35,356 bases of DNA from an uncultured Collinsella sp. Lineage in GTDB: Bacteria > Actinomycetota > Coriobacteriia > Coriobacteriales > Coriobacteriaceae. The notes beneath the pieces are model-generated. The model searched no databases. It was given only the letters and a program-made list of their open reading frames with translations, and was not told where the DNA came from. A program made the position numbers and the translations under genes. The DNA is taken from positions 1 through 35,356 of the forward strand of contig URXE01000020.1 of the NCBI GenBank assembly GCA_900551815.1, written 5' to 3'. Shown here piece after piece: positions 13,404-21,730 of this stretch; position 1 is the first letter of the stretch; each line of letters opens with the position of its first letter.

Positions 13404-14384
13404 CTACTCAGCCATCTGAGCCTGGACGGCGGTGATGGCCACGACACCCACGATGTCGTCGGCAGAGCAGCCGCGCGACAGGTCGTTGACCGGCTTGGCG
13501 ATGCCCTGCAGGATGGGGCCGTAGGCGTCAGCGCCAGCGAAGCGCTGGACCAGCTTGTAGCCGATGTTGCCAGCCTCGAGGTCGGGGAACACGAGCACGT
13601 TGGCCTTACCGGCGACGGAGGAGCCGGGAGCCTTGAGCTGGGCGACGGTGGGGACGATAGCGGCATCGAGCTGCAGGTCGCCGTCGATGGCGAGCTCGGG
13701 AGCCTTCTCCTTGCAGAATTTCACGGCCTCCTGGACCTTCTTGGCGACCTCGCCACCGGCGGAGCCCATGGTGGAGTAGGAGAGCATGGCCACGTGCGGC
13801 TCAACGTTGCCCATGAAGGTGGACCAAGAGTGAGCGGAGGCGATGGCGATCTCGGAGAGCTCGTCGGAGGACGGGTTGATGTTGAGGCCGCAGTCGGCAA
13901 AAATCAGCGTGCCGTCAGTACCGAACTGCGGAGTGTCGGTGCACATCACGAAGAAGGCCGAGACCAGCTTGGTGCCCGGGGCGGTCTTGAGGATCTGCAA
14001 CGCGGGGCGCAGGGTGTCGGCGGTGGAGTGGCAGGCGCCGGAGACCAGGCCGTCGGCATCGCCCATCTTGACCATCATGGTGCCAAAGTAGGTGGCGTCC
14101 ATCACCTGGGCGCGAGCCTGCTCGATGGTGACACCCTTCTTGGCGCGGAGCTCGGCAAACTTCTGCGCGTACTCCTCGTGCTTCTCGGCATTGCGCGGGT
14201 CGATGACGGTAGCGCCGGGAACGTCGATCTCGTCGGGGTTGCCCAGGATGACGATCTTTGCCAGGCCCTCCTCGATGATCTTGGTGGCCGCGACGATGGT
14301 GCGCGGATCCTCGCCCTCGGGCAGGACGATCGTCTTAAGGTCGGCCTTGGCGGCAGACTTCATACGGTTTAGGAAATCGCTCAT
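13404..14384 (-). CDS. pta: Phosphate acetyltransferase
   Basis: Converts acetyl-CoA and phosphate to acetyl phosphate and CoA. The 326 aa correspond to the short single-domain Pta (PTA_PTB family) without the regulatory N-terminal domain of E. coli Pta. Landmarks: IVLPEGEDPRTIVAA at the start, DGLVSGACHSTADTLRPALQ (substrate loop), FADCGLNINPSSDELSEIA, LSYSTMGSAGGE and NVLVFPDLEAGNIGYKLVQR near the C-terminus. The ATG at 14384 has AAGGAG. It converges on the two acetate kinase genes, separated by element E, so the pathway is clustered but not in one operon. Confidence 0.96.
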   Translation of the reverse strand: MSDFLNRMKSAAKADLKTIVLPEGEDPRTIVAATKIIEEGLAKIVILGNPDEIDVPGATVIDPRNAEKHEEYAQKFAELRAKKGVTIEQARAQVMDATYFGTMMVKMGDADGLVSGACHSTADTLRPALQILKTAPGTKLVSAFFVMCTDTPQFGTDGTLIFADCGLNINPSSDELSEIAIASAHSWSTFMGNVEPHVAMLSYSTMGSAGGEVAKKVQEAVKFCKEKAPELAIDGDLQLDAAIVPTVAQLKAPGSSVAGKANVLVFPDLEAGNIGYKLVQRFAGADAYGPILQGIAKPVNDLSRGCSADDIVGVVAITAVQAQMAE

Positions 14385-14437
14385 GTTACTCCTTACAAGC
14401 GTTTCGCTAAGCTCCAGGCGCCCGGCTGTTCACGAAT

Positions 14438-14537
14438 AAACCCGCTGCTAGCGGGTTTACCTTTCAATTATGTTCGCCGCGGTGCTTGAGCTTTCCTTGT
14501 GTGGCAAGCTCATTATAGGACGCATTAGCGCTATAAT
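14438..14537. promoter_or_regulatory. Divergent promoter region of pta and glf
   Basis: TATAAT occurs on the minus strand at 14512-14517 (toward pta) and on the plus strand at 14532-14537 (toward glf). Between and overlapping them is the palindrome TAGCGCTA. Neither has a strong -35. In the pta leader a 9-bp hairpin (14438-14446 with 14450-14458, AAACCCGCT/AGCGGGTTT) followed by TTATT could attenuate pta. The two transcription start zones would overlap, so they may compete. Confidence 0.4.
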
Positions 14538-14616
14538 CGCTCTGATAAATATGTCTCGACGTATGTTCGAGAAAAAGCCCAGTTAAAAAGCGTGTGGCTT
14601 TTGACAAGGAGTATCG

Positions 14617-15819
14617 ATGCAGATTACCTCAGGCCTGCCTGAAGGCTTTAACGCCGGCGCGTACGACATGATTGCCGTCGGTGCTGGATATGCCGGTGCC
14701 GTTTGCGCCCGCCGTCTTGCCGAAACCATCGGCTATCGTGTTGCCGTTTTGGAGCGCCGTAGCCACATTGCGGGCAATGCCTTCGACTGCACTGACGAGG
14801 CGGGAATCCTTGTCCACGAGTATGGTCCGCACATCTACCATACCTTTAACGAGCGCGTGCATAACTTCCTGTCGCGCTTTACCAAGTGGACGGACTACCA
14901 GCACAAGGTGCTCGCCAACATCAACGGTACCCTTATGCCCGTGCCCTTTAACCATGCGAGCCTTAAGCTTGCCTTTGGCGATGAGCGCGGCGAGGAGCTG
15001 TACCAAAAGCTCGTGGAGACCTTTGGCAAGGACGTCAAGGTGCCCATTATGGAGCTGCGCAAGAAGAACGACCCGGATCTTGCCGAGGTCGCCGATTACG
15101 TCTACGAGAACGTCTTTTTGCATTACACCATGAAGCAGTGGGGCCAGACGCCCGATCAGATCGACCCCTCGATCACCGGCCGCGTCCCCGTCTTTGTGGG
15201 CGATGACGATCGCTACTTCCCGCAGGCTCCTTTCCAGGGCATGCCGCAGGACGGCTATACCGCGCTGTTCGAGCATATGCTCGATCACGATTTGATCGAC
15301 GTATTCTGTGACGTGGACGCCCGCGACCTCTTCGAGATCGACGAGACCACCGTCAAGATCGACGGCAAGGTCTATGGCGGCGAGATCGTCTACACCGGTC
15401 CGCTCGACGAGCTGTTCAACCTCGACCTGGGCGCGCTTCCGTACCGCACGCTCGATATGAAGTTCGAGACGCTCGATATGGACCAGTTCCAGCCCGTGGG
15501 CACCGTCAACTACACCACGAGCGAGGACTACACGCGTATCACCGAGTTCAAGAACATGACCGGTCAGGTCCTGCCCGGCAAGACCACCATCATGAAGGAG
15601 TACTCTAAGGCCTATACGCCCGGCTCGGGCGAGACGCCGTACTACGCTATCCTGGAGCCCGAGAACCGTGAGCTCTACGAGCGCTACCTTGAGCGCGTCC
15701 AGAACCTGACGAACTTCCACCCGGTGGGTCGTCTGGCTGAGTATCGTTACTACGATATGGACGCCGTGACCAATTCTGCCCTCGATCTTTCGGATGAGAT
15801 TATCGCCTGCCATGCATAA
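14617..15819 (+). CDS. glf: UDP-galactopyranose mutase
   Basis: FAD-dependent enzyme that interconverts UDP-galactopyranose and UDP-galactofuranose for cell-surface glycans. 400 aa, the normal length. The Rossmann FAD motif lies at about 18-36 (IAVGAGYAGAVCARRLAE), followed by SHIAGNAFDC, HEYGPHIYHT (active-site His loop), LHYTMKQWG, and the C-terminal GRLAEYRYYDMD motif that contacts FAD and substrate. The ATG at 14617 follows AAGGAG. The next gene, a GT2 glycosyltransferase, overlaps its stop codon, so the pair probably supplies and transfers galactofuranose or another surface sugar. Confidence 0.95.
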   Translation: MQITSGLPEGFNAGAYDMIAVGAGYAGAVCARRLAETIGYRVAVLERRSHIAGNAFDCTDEAGILVHEYGPHIYHTFNERVHNFLSRFTKWTDYQHKVLANINGTLMPVPFNHASLKLAFGDERGEELYQKLVETFGKDVKVPIMELRKKNDPDLAEVADYVYENVFLHYTMKQWGQTPDQIDPSITGRVPVFVGDDDRYFPQAPFQGMPQDGYTALFEHMLDHDLIDVFCDVDARDLFEIDETTVKIDGKVYGGEIVYTGPLDELFNLDLGALPYRTLDMKFETLDMDQFQPVGTVNYTTSEDYTRITEFKNMTGQVLPGKTTIMKEYSKAYTPGSGETPYYAILEPENRELYERYLERVQNLTNFHPVGRLAEYRYYDMDAVTNSALDLSDEIIACHA

Positions 15820-16843
15820 AGTCATAACATTCGGTATTCCCTCGTATAACGCCGCCAAGGACATGGACCATTGCATCACCTCCATCTTGGAGGGGAGCAA
15901 TTACGCCACCGATATCGAGATTATCGTGGTGGACGACGGCTCCAAGGACGAGACGGCTGCCAAGGCCGACGAGTGGGAGGCCCGTTATCCTGGAATCATC
16001 CGCGCGGTGCACCAGGAGAATGGCGGCCACGGTATCGCCGTCCTCTCGGGCCTGCGCGAGGCGCAGGGCACTTACTACAAGGTCGTTGACTCGGACGACT
16101 GGCTCGACGGTGCGGCGCTTTCGACCATGCTGTCGATTCTGCGTGGCTTTGAGGAGCGCGACCAGCGCGTCGACCTGTTTATCTCGAACTACGTGTACGA
16201 GAAGGTTTATGAGGGCACTCATACCGCTATTGGCTACAAGTTTGCCCTGCCGCGCAAAAAGATTTTCTCTTGGGACCAGATCGGACACTTCCGTCCCGAT
16301 CAGAACCTGCTCATGCACAGCCTGTGCTATCGCACCGATGTACTGCGCGAGTCCAATCTGCCTATGCCGGCACACACGTTCTACGTGGATAATATCTACG
16401 CATACGTGCCGCTGCCGCGCTGCAAGACCATGTACTACGCCGACATCGACCTCTATCGCTACTTTATCGGTCGCGAGGGCCAGAGCGTCAATGAGGCCAC
16501 GATGGTCAAGCGTCTGGGTCAGCAGTTCCGCGTAACGCGCATCATGATGGAATCGTTCCACCTGTACCAGGATGTTGAGTCCTCACGTCTGCGTTCGTAC
16601 ATGATGGGCTACTTCACCATGATGATGGCGATTTGCTCGGTGCTCACCAAGCTTTCCGAGGAAGATTGTGCCGATGAGCGTCTGAAGACGCTGTGGAAGG
16701 ACCTGAAAGAGTACGACGAGCGCATGTATCGTCGCGCTCGCTACGGCGTGGTCGGATTCTTTACCAACCTGCGTGGACGGGCCGGAGACAAAACCACACT
16801 CGGCCTATACCATCTTGCCTCAAAGATCTTCAAATTCAACTAA
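15812..16843 (+). CDS. Family 2 glycosyltransferase
   Basis: GT-A fold glycosyltransferase of 343 aa, probably transferring a sugar for a surface polysaccharide or teichoic-acid-like polymer. Motifs: ITFGIPSYNAAKDM at the N-terminus, EIIVVDDGSKDET (nucleotide binding), and KVVDSDDWLDG with the metal-binding D-x-D. The C-terminal part is typical of the Coriobacteriia/Firmicutes enzymes with SLCYRTDVLRE and no membrane helix. The ATG at 15812 overlaps the glf stop (ATGCATAA), implying translational coupling; an ATG at 15794 is also in frame. The C-terminal codons for KIFKF recur inverted at 17016-17031. Confidence 0.9.
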   Translation: MHKVITFGIPSYNAAKDMDHCITSILEGSNYATDIEIIVVDDGSKDETAAKADEWEARYPGIIRAVHQENGGHGIAVLSGLREAQGTYYKVVDSDDWLDGAALSTMLSILRGFEERDQRVDLFISNYVYEKVYEGTHTAIGYKFALPRKKIFSWDQIGHFRPDQNLLMHSLCYRTDVLRESNLPMPAHTFYVDNIYAYVPLPRCKTMYYADIDLYRYFIGREGQSVNEATMVKRLGQQFRVTRIMMESFHLYQDVESSRLRSYMMGYFTMMMAICSVLTKLSEEDCADERLKTLWKDLKEYDERMYRRARYGVVGFFTNLRGRAGDKTTLGLYHLASKIFKFN

Positions 16844-16875
16844 CTGCTGAGTAATCGCTGCTGATAGGTTGACTG

Positions 16876-16985
16876 GGCCCCTTGGCCTTTAGTTTGCTAC
16901 TGCGAACAGTCCTGCTCGCACGGAAAGCACATTAAGTGCTTTCCGGCTCGTGCGGAACTTGTATCAAACTAAAGGCCAAGGGGCC
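16876..16985 (+). repeat. Intergenic palindromic element F (family 2)
   Basis: Perfect 21-bp arms (16876-16896 with 16965-16985) around a central 10-bp stem (16921-16930 with 16936-16945) and ATTAA loop. The interior blocks GTTTGCT, TCCT, CACATTAAGTG and TGCGGAACT..CAAAC recur in order in element G on the opposite strand, whereas the outer 16 bp of the arms do not. Confidence 0.9.
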
Positions 16986-16989
16986 TTTG

Positions 16990-17055
16990 CTATAAGAATC
17001 GATTGTCAGGCTGCCTGAATTTGAAGATCTTGGACGCGCGGTACACAGGGGCCTG
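16990..17055 (-). pseudogene. Remnant resembling a glycosyltransferase C-terminus
   Basis: The minus strand reads PVYRASKIFKFRQPDNRFL and stop, resembling the end of the adjacent glycosyltransferase (LYHLASKIFKFN). 16 nt are identical but inverted (16823-16838 and 17016-17031). No start or upstream domain is visible, so it looks like a 3' fragment left from a paralogue or an inversion. Low confidence. Confidence 0.3.
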
Positions 17056-17081
17056 GGCTGAAAAGATCTTAGTTGGTAGTC

Positions 17082-17203
17082 GGTCGGGGCGGGCGGGCGT
17101 TACGTTTGTCGCGAGTTCCGCATGCAAAGAAGGCCACTTAATGTGGCCTTCGTCTTGCATAGGATTGTAGAGCAGCAAACGTAACGCCCGCCCGCCTCCG
17201 ACC
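17082..17203 (-). repeat. Intergenic palindromic element G (family 2)
   Basis: Arms 17082-17108 and 17176-17203 pair over 27 bp with a single bulge. An inner stem (17122-17137 with 17143-17160) has a TTAAT loop. Read on the minus strand, its interior aligns with element F. It lies between element F and the P1 peptidase gene; together the two elements fill most of 16844-17217. Confidence 0.9.
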
Positions 17204-17217
17204 GACGGTCGAGTGGA

Positions 17218-18219
17218 CTACTTTGCGGCGCCGGGGATGCCGTGGGAGGTTTTGGCGGTTTTGGCACCGTTTACGATGGCGGTCTGTAGGGCCCTTACGG
17301 CGAGCATGCCCAACAGGTCCAAGGGTACGGCGGCGCTTGCCTGAGCGTCTAGTTTGCCGCTGGCGAGGGTGTAGATGGTGTCGCCGTCGTTGGTGGTGTG
17401 CGTGGGGCGGATGGCGTGCGCATAGGCGTCTGCTGCCATCTGGGAGACCTTGGTAGCCTGCGCCTTGGTGAGCTCCACGTTGGTGACGATGCAGCTGATG
17501 GTGGTGTTGGTGCGGTCGAGCGGCATCTGCATAGAACCGGCGGCGGCAAAGGCTGCGAGCTCCATGTCGACGATCTGGTCGCTATCTGCTGCAGCGCGCA
17601 TTCCGGCGACCCATTCACCGGTGAAGGGGTCGACGACATTGCCGCAGGCGTTGACCGAGACCACGGCGCCCACCTTGACGGGGCCGAGTGTCACGGCGGC
17701 AGCGCCAAGGCCGGCCTTCATGCAGGTAGCGGGTCCCATGAGCTTGCCCACGGTGGCGCCGGTGCCGGCGCCTACGTTGCCCTGCTCGAGCGTGGTGGGG
17801 GTGTTGTCGAGCGCTTCGCGCACGGCGGCGATACCGGCCTCAATGTCGGGACGCACAGTGGGGTCGCCAAAAGCGAGGTCGAAGATGCAGCTGGAGCACA
17901 CGATAGGCACCTGGGTGGAACCGACGGGCAAGCCGATGCCGCGGCTCTCAAGCTCGCGGGCCACGCCGCTTGCGGCTTCGAGTCCAAAGGCCGATCCGCC
18001 CGAAAGGCAGACGGCGTGGACCTTATCGACGGTGTTCTCGGGGCGCAGCAAATCGGTCTCGCGCGATGCCGGGGCACCGCCGCGAACGTCAACACCGCCG
18101 GTGGCGCCCTCGGGTGCCACGATTACGGTGCAACCGGTGCCGGCCTCCTCGTCCGTATAGTTGCCAAAGCAAAAGCCATCGACATCGCAAACGTCAATGG
18201 CCTCAAGCAGTGTATCCAT
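17218..18219 (-). CDS. P1-family peptidase (DmpA/NylC-like aminopeptidase)
   Basis: Peptidase family S58/P1 (DmpA, L-aminopeptidase/D-esterase; NylC relatives), an autoprocessing enzyme that splits into two subunits and uses the new N-terminal Thr or Ser as nucleophile. 333 aa. Motifs: TGCTVIVAPEGATGGVDVRG, a strongly conserved HAVCLSGGSAFGLEAASGVA, GNVGAGTGATVGK, and the probable processing site at RTNTTISCIVTN, where N-T-T matches the family's Asn/Thr cleavage pair. The ATG at 18219 has CGGAG. No signal peptide, so cytoplasmic. Substrate could be small peptides, beta-peptides or amides; not predictable here. Confidence 0.9.
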   Translation of the reverse strand: MDTLLEAIDVCDVDGFCFGNYTDEEAGTGCTVIVAPEGATGGVDVRGGAPASRETDLLRPENTVDKVHAVCLSGGSAFGLEAASGVARELESRGIGLPVGSTQVPIVCSSCIFDLAFGDPTVRPDIEAGIAAVREALDNTPTTLEQGNVGAGTGATVGKLMGPATCMKAGLGAAAVTLGPVKVGAVVSVNACGNVVDPFTGEWVAGMRAAADSDQIVDMELAAFAAAGSMQMPLDRTNTTISCIVTNVELTKAQATKVSQMAADAYAHAIRPTHTTNDGDTIYTLASGKLDAQASAAVPLDLLGMLAVRALQTAIVNGAKTAKTSHGIPGAAK

Positions 18220-18320
18220 GTTTTACTCCTATCGGTTTTCCGCCGGGCCTTATGCCCGGTCGGGATCCGTACGGTACGCCGAAATTGTAGGCGCTGGGGG
18301 ATACCCAGCGCCAGACGCAA

Positions 18321-18902
18321 TTACGATAGTTTTTGAATCGCACGCGCGACGCGAGCGATGGGCAGGCCCACCACGTTGTAGAAGTCGCCCGAAATATCAT
18401 GCACGAGCATGCGCCCGCCGACGCCCTGGATGCCGTAGGCGCCTGCCTTGTCCATGGGCTCGCCCGAGGCGACGTAGCGCTCAATCTGCTCGTCGGTGAG
18501 CTCATAGAACGTCACGTCGGTCACATCGACAAACGACAGGCTCTCGGCGGCGTGCGGGGCTGTGGCGTCTCCGGCTCTAACGATGCAGACGCCGGTTGCG
18601 ACCTGGTGCGTGCGCCCCGAGAGCTCGTGGAGCATGGTGCGGGCTTCATCCTCGTTTGCCGGCTTGCCCAAAAGCTTGCCATCGAAGGTGACGATGGTGT
18701 CGGCCGCGATGGTCAACTCATTGGGCTCGGCGTGCTCGGCGGCAACGGCGGCAGCCTTAGCGCGAGCTAAGCGCTCGACAAGCGTAAGCGGGGTTTCGTC
18801 ATCAAAAGGAGTCTCGTCGATGTCAGCGGGAATGACGCGGATGTCGTAGCCCGCTTCGCGCATCAACTCGATGCGGCGCGGTGATTGCGAAGCCAAAATC
18901 AT
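18321..18902 (-). CDS. maf: Maf-like nucleoside triphosphate pyrophosphatase
   Basis: House-cleaning NTP pyrophosphatase of the Maf/YhdE family that removes dTTP/UTP or modified nucleotides. 193 aa, normal length. Motifs: LASQSPRRIELMREAG at the N-terminus, AADTIV with the general-base Asp, GKPANEDEA, and the C-terminal DKAGAYGIQG. The start overlaps the stop of the upstream DJ-1 gene (ATGA, 18899-18902), so the two are translationally coupled. Confidence 0.95.
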   Translation of the reverse strand: MILASQSPRRIELMREAGYDIRVIPADIDETPFDDETPLTLVERLARAKAAAVAAEHAEPNELTIAADTIVTFDGKLLGKPANEDEARTMLHELSGRTHQVATGVCIVRAGDATAPHAAESLSFVDVTDVTFYELTDEQIERYVASGEPMDKAGAYGIQGVGGRMLVHDISGDFYNVVGLPIARVARAIQKLS

Positions 18903-19441
18903 AGCTGAATACCCTCGGCAACCTTCTCGACAGCCTTGTCGCCGGCGAGCGTACGCAGCAGCTCAAGCGCAAAGGGGAGCGACTGGGCCATGCCGCTGGC
19001 GGTGATGATGTTGCCGTCGTGCGTGACCTTGTCGCCGTTATAGGCGCCCTCGGGGAAGCTCTTCTCAAAGCCGGGGAAGCACGTGGCGCGGCGTCCCTCG
19101 AGCAGGTCAAGCTCGCCCAGGATAAACGGGGCGGCGCAGATGGCGGCAACATGCTTGGTCGCGGCGAACTCGCAGACTACATCGCAGACGCGCTGGTCGG
19201 CGCGCAGGTTGGTGGCGCCGGGCAGACCGCCGGGCAGCACGACGCAGTCGTACTCATCAAAGTTAATCTCGTCAAAGAGTGCGTCGCAAGTTACGGGAAT
19301 CTGCAGCGAGCTTACGACCTCGCGCGTGGGCATGATCGAGACGAGCGTGGCGCGCACGCCGCCGCGACGCATGACATCGACCATGGTCAGGCATTCAATC
19401 GTTTCAAAGCCATCGGCGGCAAGAACGGCAACGCTGGGCAT
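18899..19441 (-). CDS. DJ-1/PfpI family protein
   Basis: DJ-1/ThiJ superfamily protein of 180 aa, a glyoxalase/deglycase-like or redox-stress protein. It has the conserved DGFETIE with the active-site Glu, VLPGGLPGATNL, and the nucleophile-elbow Cys in VAAICAAPFIL, plus PGFEKSFPEG and GNIITASGMAQSLPFALELL. I chose the ATG at 19441 because AAAGGAA precedes it at good spacing; further upstream ATGs add non-homologous residues. maf follows with a 4-bp overlap. Confidence 0.92.
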   Translation of the reverse strand: MPSVAVLAADGFETIECLTMVDVMRRGGVRATLVSIMPTREVVSSLQIPVTCDALFDEINFDEYDCVVLPGGLPGATNLRADQRVCDVVCEFAATKHVAAICAAPFILGELDLLEGRRATCFPGFEKSFPEGAYNGDKVTHDGNIITASGMAQSLPFALELLRTLAGDKAVEKVAEGIQL

Positions 19442-19647
19442 AAGGGTTCCTTTCATAGGGCGGCATACAATTAGCCGTCTTATACCCCGAAGACATACGC
19501 TTGCCACGCCCCATTCCCCAATGATTTTGATCCTCGCCCCAGAAAATCATGCAGGGTGGATGGGTGTTGCGCACTAGGAGGGGCTTGCGGTGCGGCGATA
19601 AAATCTCGGCATCCGTCATCTTTCGCAACATGAGGAGCTGATTTGCG

Positions 19648-19947
19648 ATGATAGGCCTTAGTGTATTTGATCTTCTCGTTTTGCTAGTTGTATTTGGTGG
19701 TGTCGCGGCTGTCGCCTTTGCTGTTATCTTGAACAAGGAATCGTCGAATAAGCCTCAGCCTCCGCAGTCCAATCCGTACCAGCAAATGCCTCCCGCGCAG
19801 CAGGTTCCGCCGCTTCAGCAGACGCCGACCGCGGTCGATGATGCTCAGCCAGTTGAGTCCGCTCATTTTTGCCCACAGTGTGGCTCAATGTTGGAGGCAA
19901 ACGCATCCTTCTGCCAAAACTGCGGAGCTCCCGTCAACCGCCAGTGA
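19648..19947 (+). CDS. Small membrane protein with C-terminal zinc ribbon
   Basis: Family not named. 99 aa: an N-terminal membrane helix (about 5-28), a Pro/Gln-rich linker (about 33-65), and a zinc ribbon HFCPQCGSMLEANASFCQNC (two C-x2-C knuckles). The ATG at 19648 follows GAGGAG. The next gene has the same linker-ribbon C-terminus, so the two probably share a partner or arose from one ancestor. The ribbon should lie in the cytoplasm if the helix is N-out. Moderately lower GC than the surrounding housekeeping genes. Confidence 0.75.
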   Translation: MIGLSVFDLLVLLVVFGGVAAVAFAVILNKESSNKPQPPQSNPYQQMPPAQQVPPLQQTPTAVDDAQPVESAHFCPQCGSMLEANASFCQNCGAPVNRQ

Positions 19948-19953
19948 TTTTTC

Positions 19954-20008
19954 TGGGACGGGGATTAAACAATCATTCGGTACTCGATGATGTTTAATCC
20001 CCGTTCCA
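19954..20008. repeat. Intergenic element H: 22-bp inverted repeat
   Basis: Arms 19954-19976 and 19987-20008 pair with one mismatch and one bulge around a 10-nt loop. It starts six bases after the zinc-ribbon gene's stop and may act as its terminator (TTTTC follows). The arm shares TGGGACGGG with element D. The rest of 20009-20126 is AT-rich, with no gene, and leads into the next ribosome-binding site. Confidence 0.85.
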
Positions 20009-20126
20009 TTTTCATCAGGCGTTACCGACTTTTTTGCGCGCTGGGAATTGTTGCGCAACACATTTTAGTTTTTTGGGCTTAGCTTAGCTTCAGATATTAC
20101 TCACTTCTCGATTGAAAGGGGAAACC

Positions 20127-21726
20127 ATGCCAAATACGAGAAAAATGAAATGGGGGGGGGCTTCTAATAGCCGGCCTGGCGCTGGCCGCTAGCCTTATTG
20201 TCGCACCGCTGGGCGCCTATGCTGCCGACGTCCCCACGCCCGAGCTCAAGGACAGTTTCGTAGTGTCGGGCAGATTGTTTGACAGGTCCTTGTCGGGAAA
20301 ATACCTGATTCTAAAGCAGGGCTACTCTGGGGACGGTACCCAGTTACTAGTGGTGAATGCGGATGATGGATCGCAAATACAAGCCTCAACCTTTATTGAT
20401 GACTATGGTTGCCGAGGCGGTGACTACCGAGGAGCTTATTGTTTCTCCAATAAAGAGGACTTCTTTTATTCATATGATCCGGAGCAGTCAGAAATCATTG
20501 GCTATCCGTTAGGGGATAAAGGCGAATCGGAGTCTACTCCCGTAGATTCTTCCGCCGTTGAAAGGAATCTTTGGCAGCTCGGCTTGTCTGATGATGGCAA
20601 CACCTTTTTCTTGACCTCTTCTGATACCGAGTCTGTTAGGTTCAGTAAGATTGATCGCAAGACGGGAAAGGTTCTCTCGGTCTATTCGGCTCCGTTTTTT
20701 GAGGACAATAGTTGCGGGGGCTCTTCGGCATGGATGTCTTTAGACGGTAAATATGGTTATGTGAATTATTCAACTGGCTTTAAGCTGACAACAATTAACT
20801 TGGATTCTGAAACCATTGTTAATGAGATAAGCACACCGGGCCTCGAATTTTCTTCATTTGGTTCTCCGGTGCGTGTGATGGCGGATGGAACCTTGTTTTC
20901 AAGCGGTGTATTTGTTTCGAAAAAAGGCGAAATTGCAGCCACTAATGAGCGAGAAGATATTTCGGGCCGCGCATACAACGCAAATGGATCATTGATGGGC
21001 ATGCTGTCCAGCCAGCCTAACGGGGGAGGCTCTTCGAGCTCGGAGCGCGTCGACGAGTGTTCTCTTTCGGTTGTCGACTCCGTTACAGGTAAGACAAAAT
21101 GGAAATCCTCATTTAGCACGAAGAATTACGATCCGGACATTTCGTCTTTGTCAAGTGATGGAGCATTTGCTTTAGCATATACCGATGATATCGATGGATC
21201 CGGTTTGCTCTATCTGGTTGATACCAAGACTGGATCGTCCTCTCAAATATCCTTAAAAAGCGGTTATGACAAATCTGGGGTCGGCCCCGCGTATTTTTCG
21301 CAAGATAATTCAAAGGTTTACGTTGCGCGAGATCTTGATGACGATAGCGCATCAATTGATGTTTACGAGATCGGTGCCTCGGGAGGCCTGCTGTCTCCTG
21401 CGGCCCAGCACGATGGTGGCTCATCCTCGCTCAACCCAATTGTCATTGTCATTGTAGTTGCGATTCTTCTTGCTGCGGGCGTTGGTGGCTTCGTTGTCAT
21501 TCGCATGCGTAAGCACTCTAAGGGGTATGCGGCAACCGCGAATGGCGCTATCCCCGCTGCGCCTCAACAGACGATGCCGCAGAATTTCGTCGGACAGCAG
21601 GTTCAGGTTCAACCGCAGCAGGCGCCCATGCCTTCGGAAGCTACGCGATTCTGCGGTTCGTGCGGAAGTCCGCTTACGCCTGATTCTCAGTTCTGTCCGC
21701 ATTGCGGCGCGCCGGTAAAGCACTAA
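20127..21726 (+). CDS. Secreted/membrane beta-propeller-like protein with zinc ribbon; frameshifted at G9
   Basis: Unnamed family. An ATG at 20127, behind GAAAGGGG, opens a frame that the nine-G run at 20152-20160 throws into a stop after 21 codons. With eight G the frame continues as a signal peptide (LLIAGLALAASLIVAPLG, then AYAADVPTP) and joins the long frame to 21726, giving 532 aa. The body has repeated strands of the type D-x-x-T-G-K-x and DGKYGYVNY, like a WD40/PQQ-type propeller. A helix (about 435-460) is followed by a Gln/Pro linker and a double-knuckle ribbon, FCGSCGSPLTPDSQFCPHCG. The extracellular propeller and cytoplasmic ribbon are inferred. GC is lower than neighbours. The frameshift may be phase variation or a sequencing error. 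Confidence 0.75.
20152..20160 (+). repeat. Nine-G homopolymer inside the signal-peptide codons
   Basis: A run of nine G within codons 9-12 of the propeller gene. Loss of one G restores a complete signal peptide and a full reading frame, so its length decides expression. Runs of this size are rare in the other genes here. Confidence 0.85.
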
Positions 21727-21730
21727 GCGC

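Noticed and set aside
16990..17178. 62-codon minus-strand frame as a complete gene
   Set aside because: It runs through half of palindrome G and has no ribosome-binding site. Only its last ~20 codons look like a glycosyltransferase relic.
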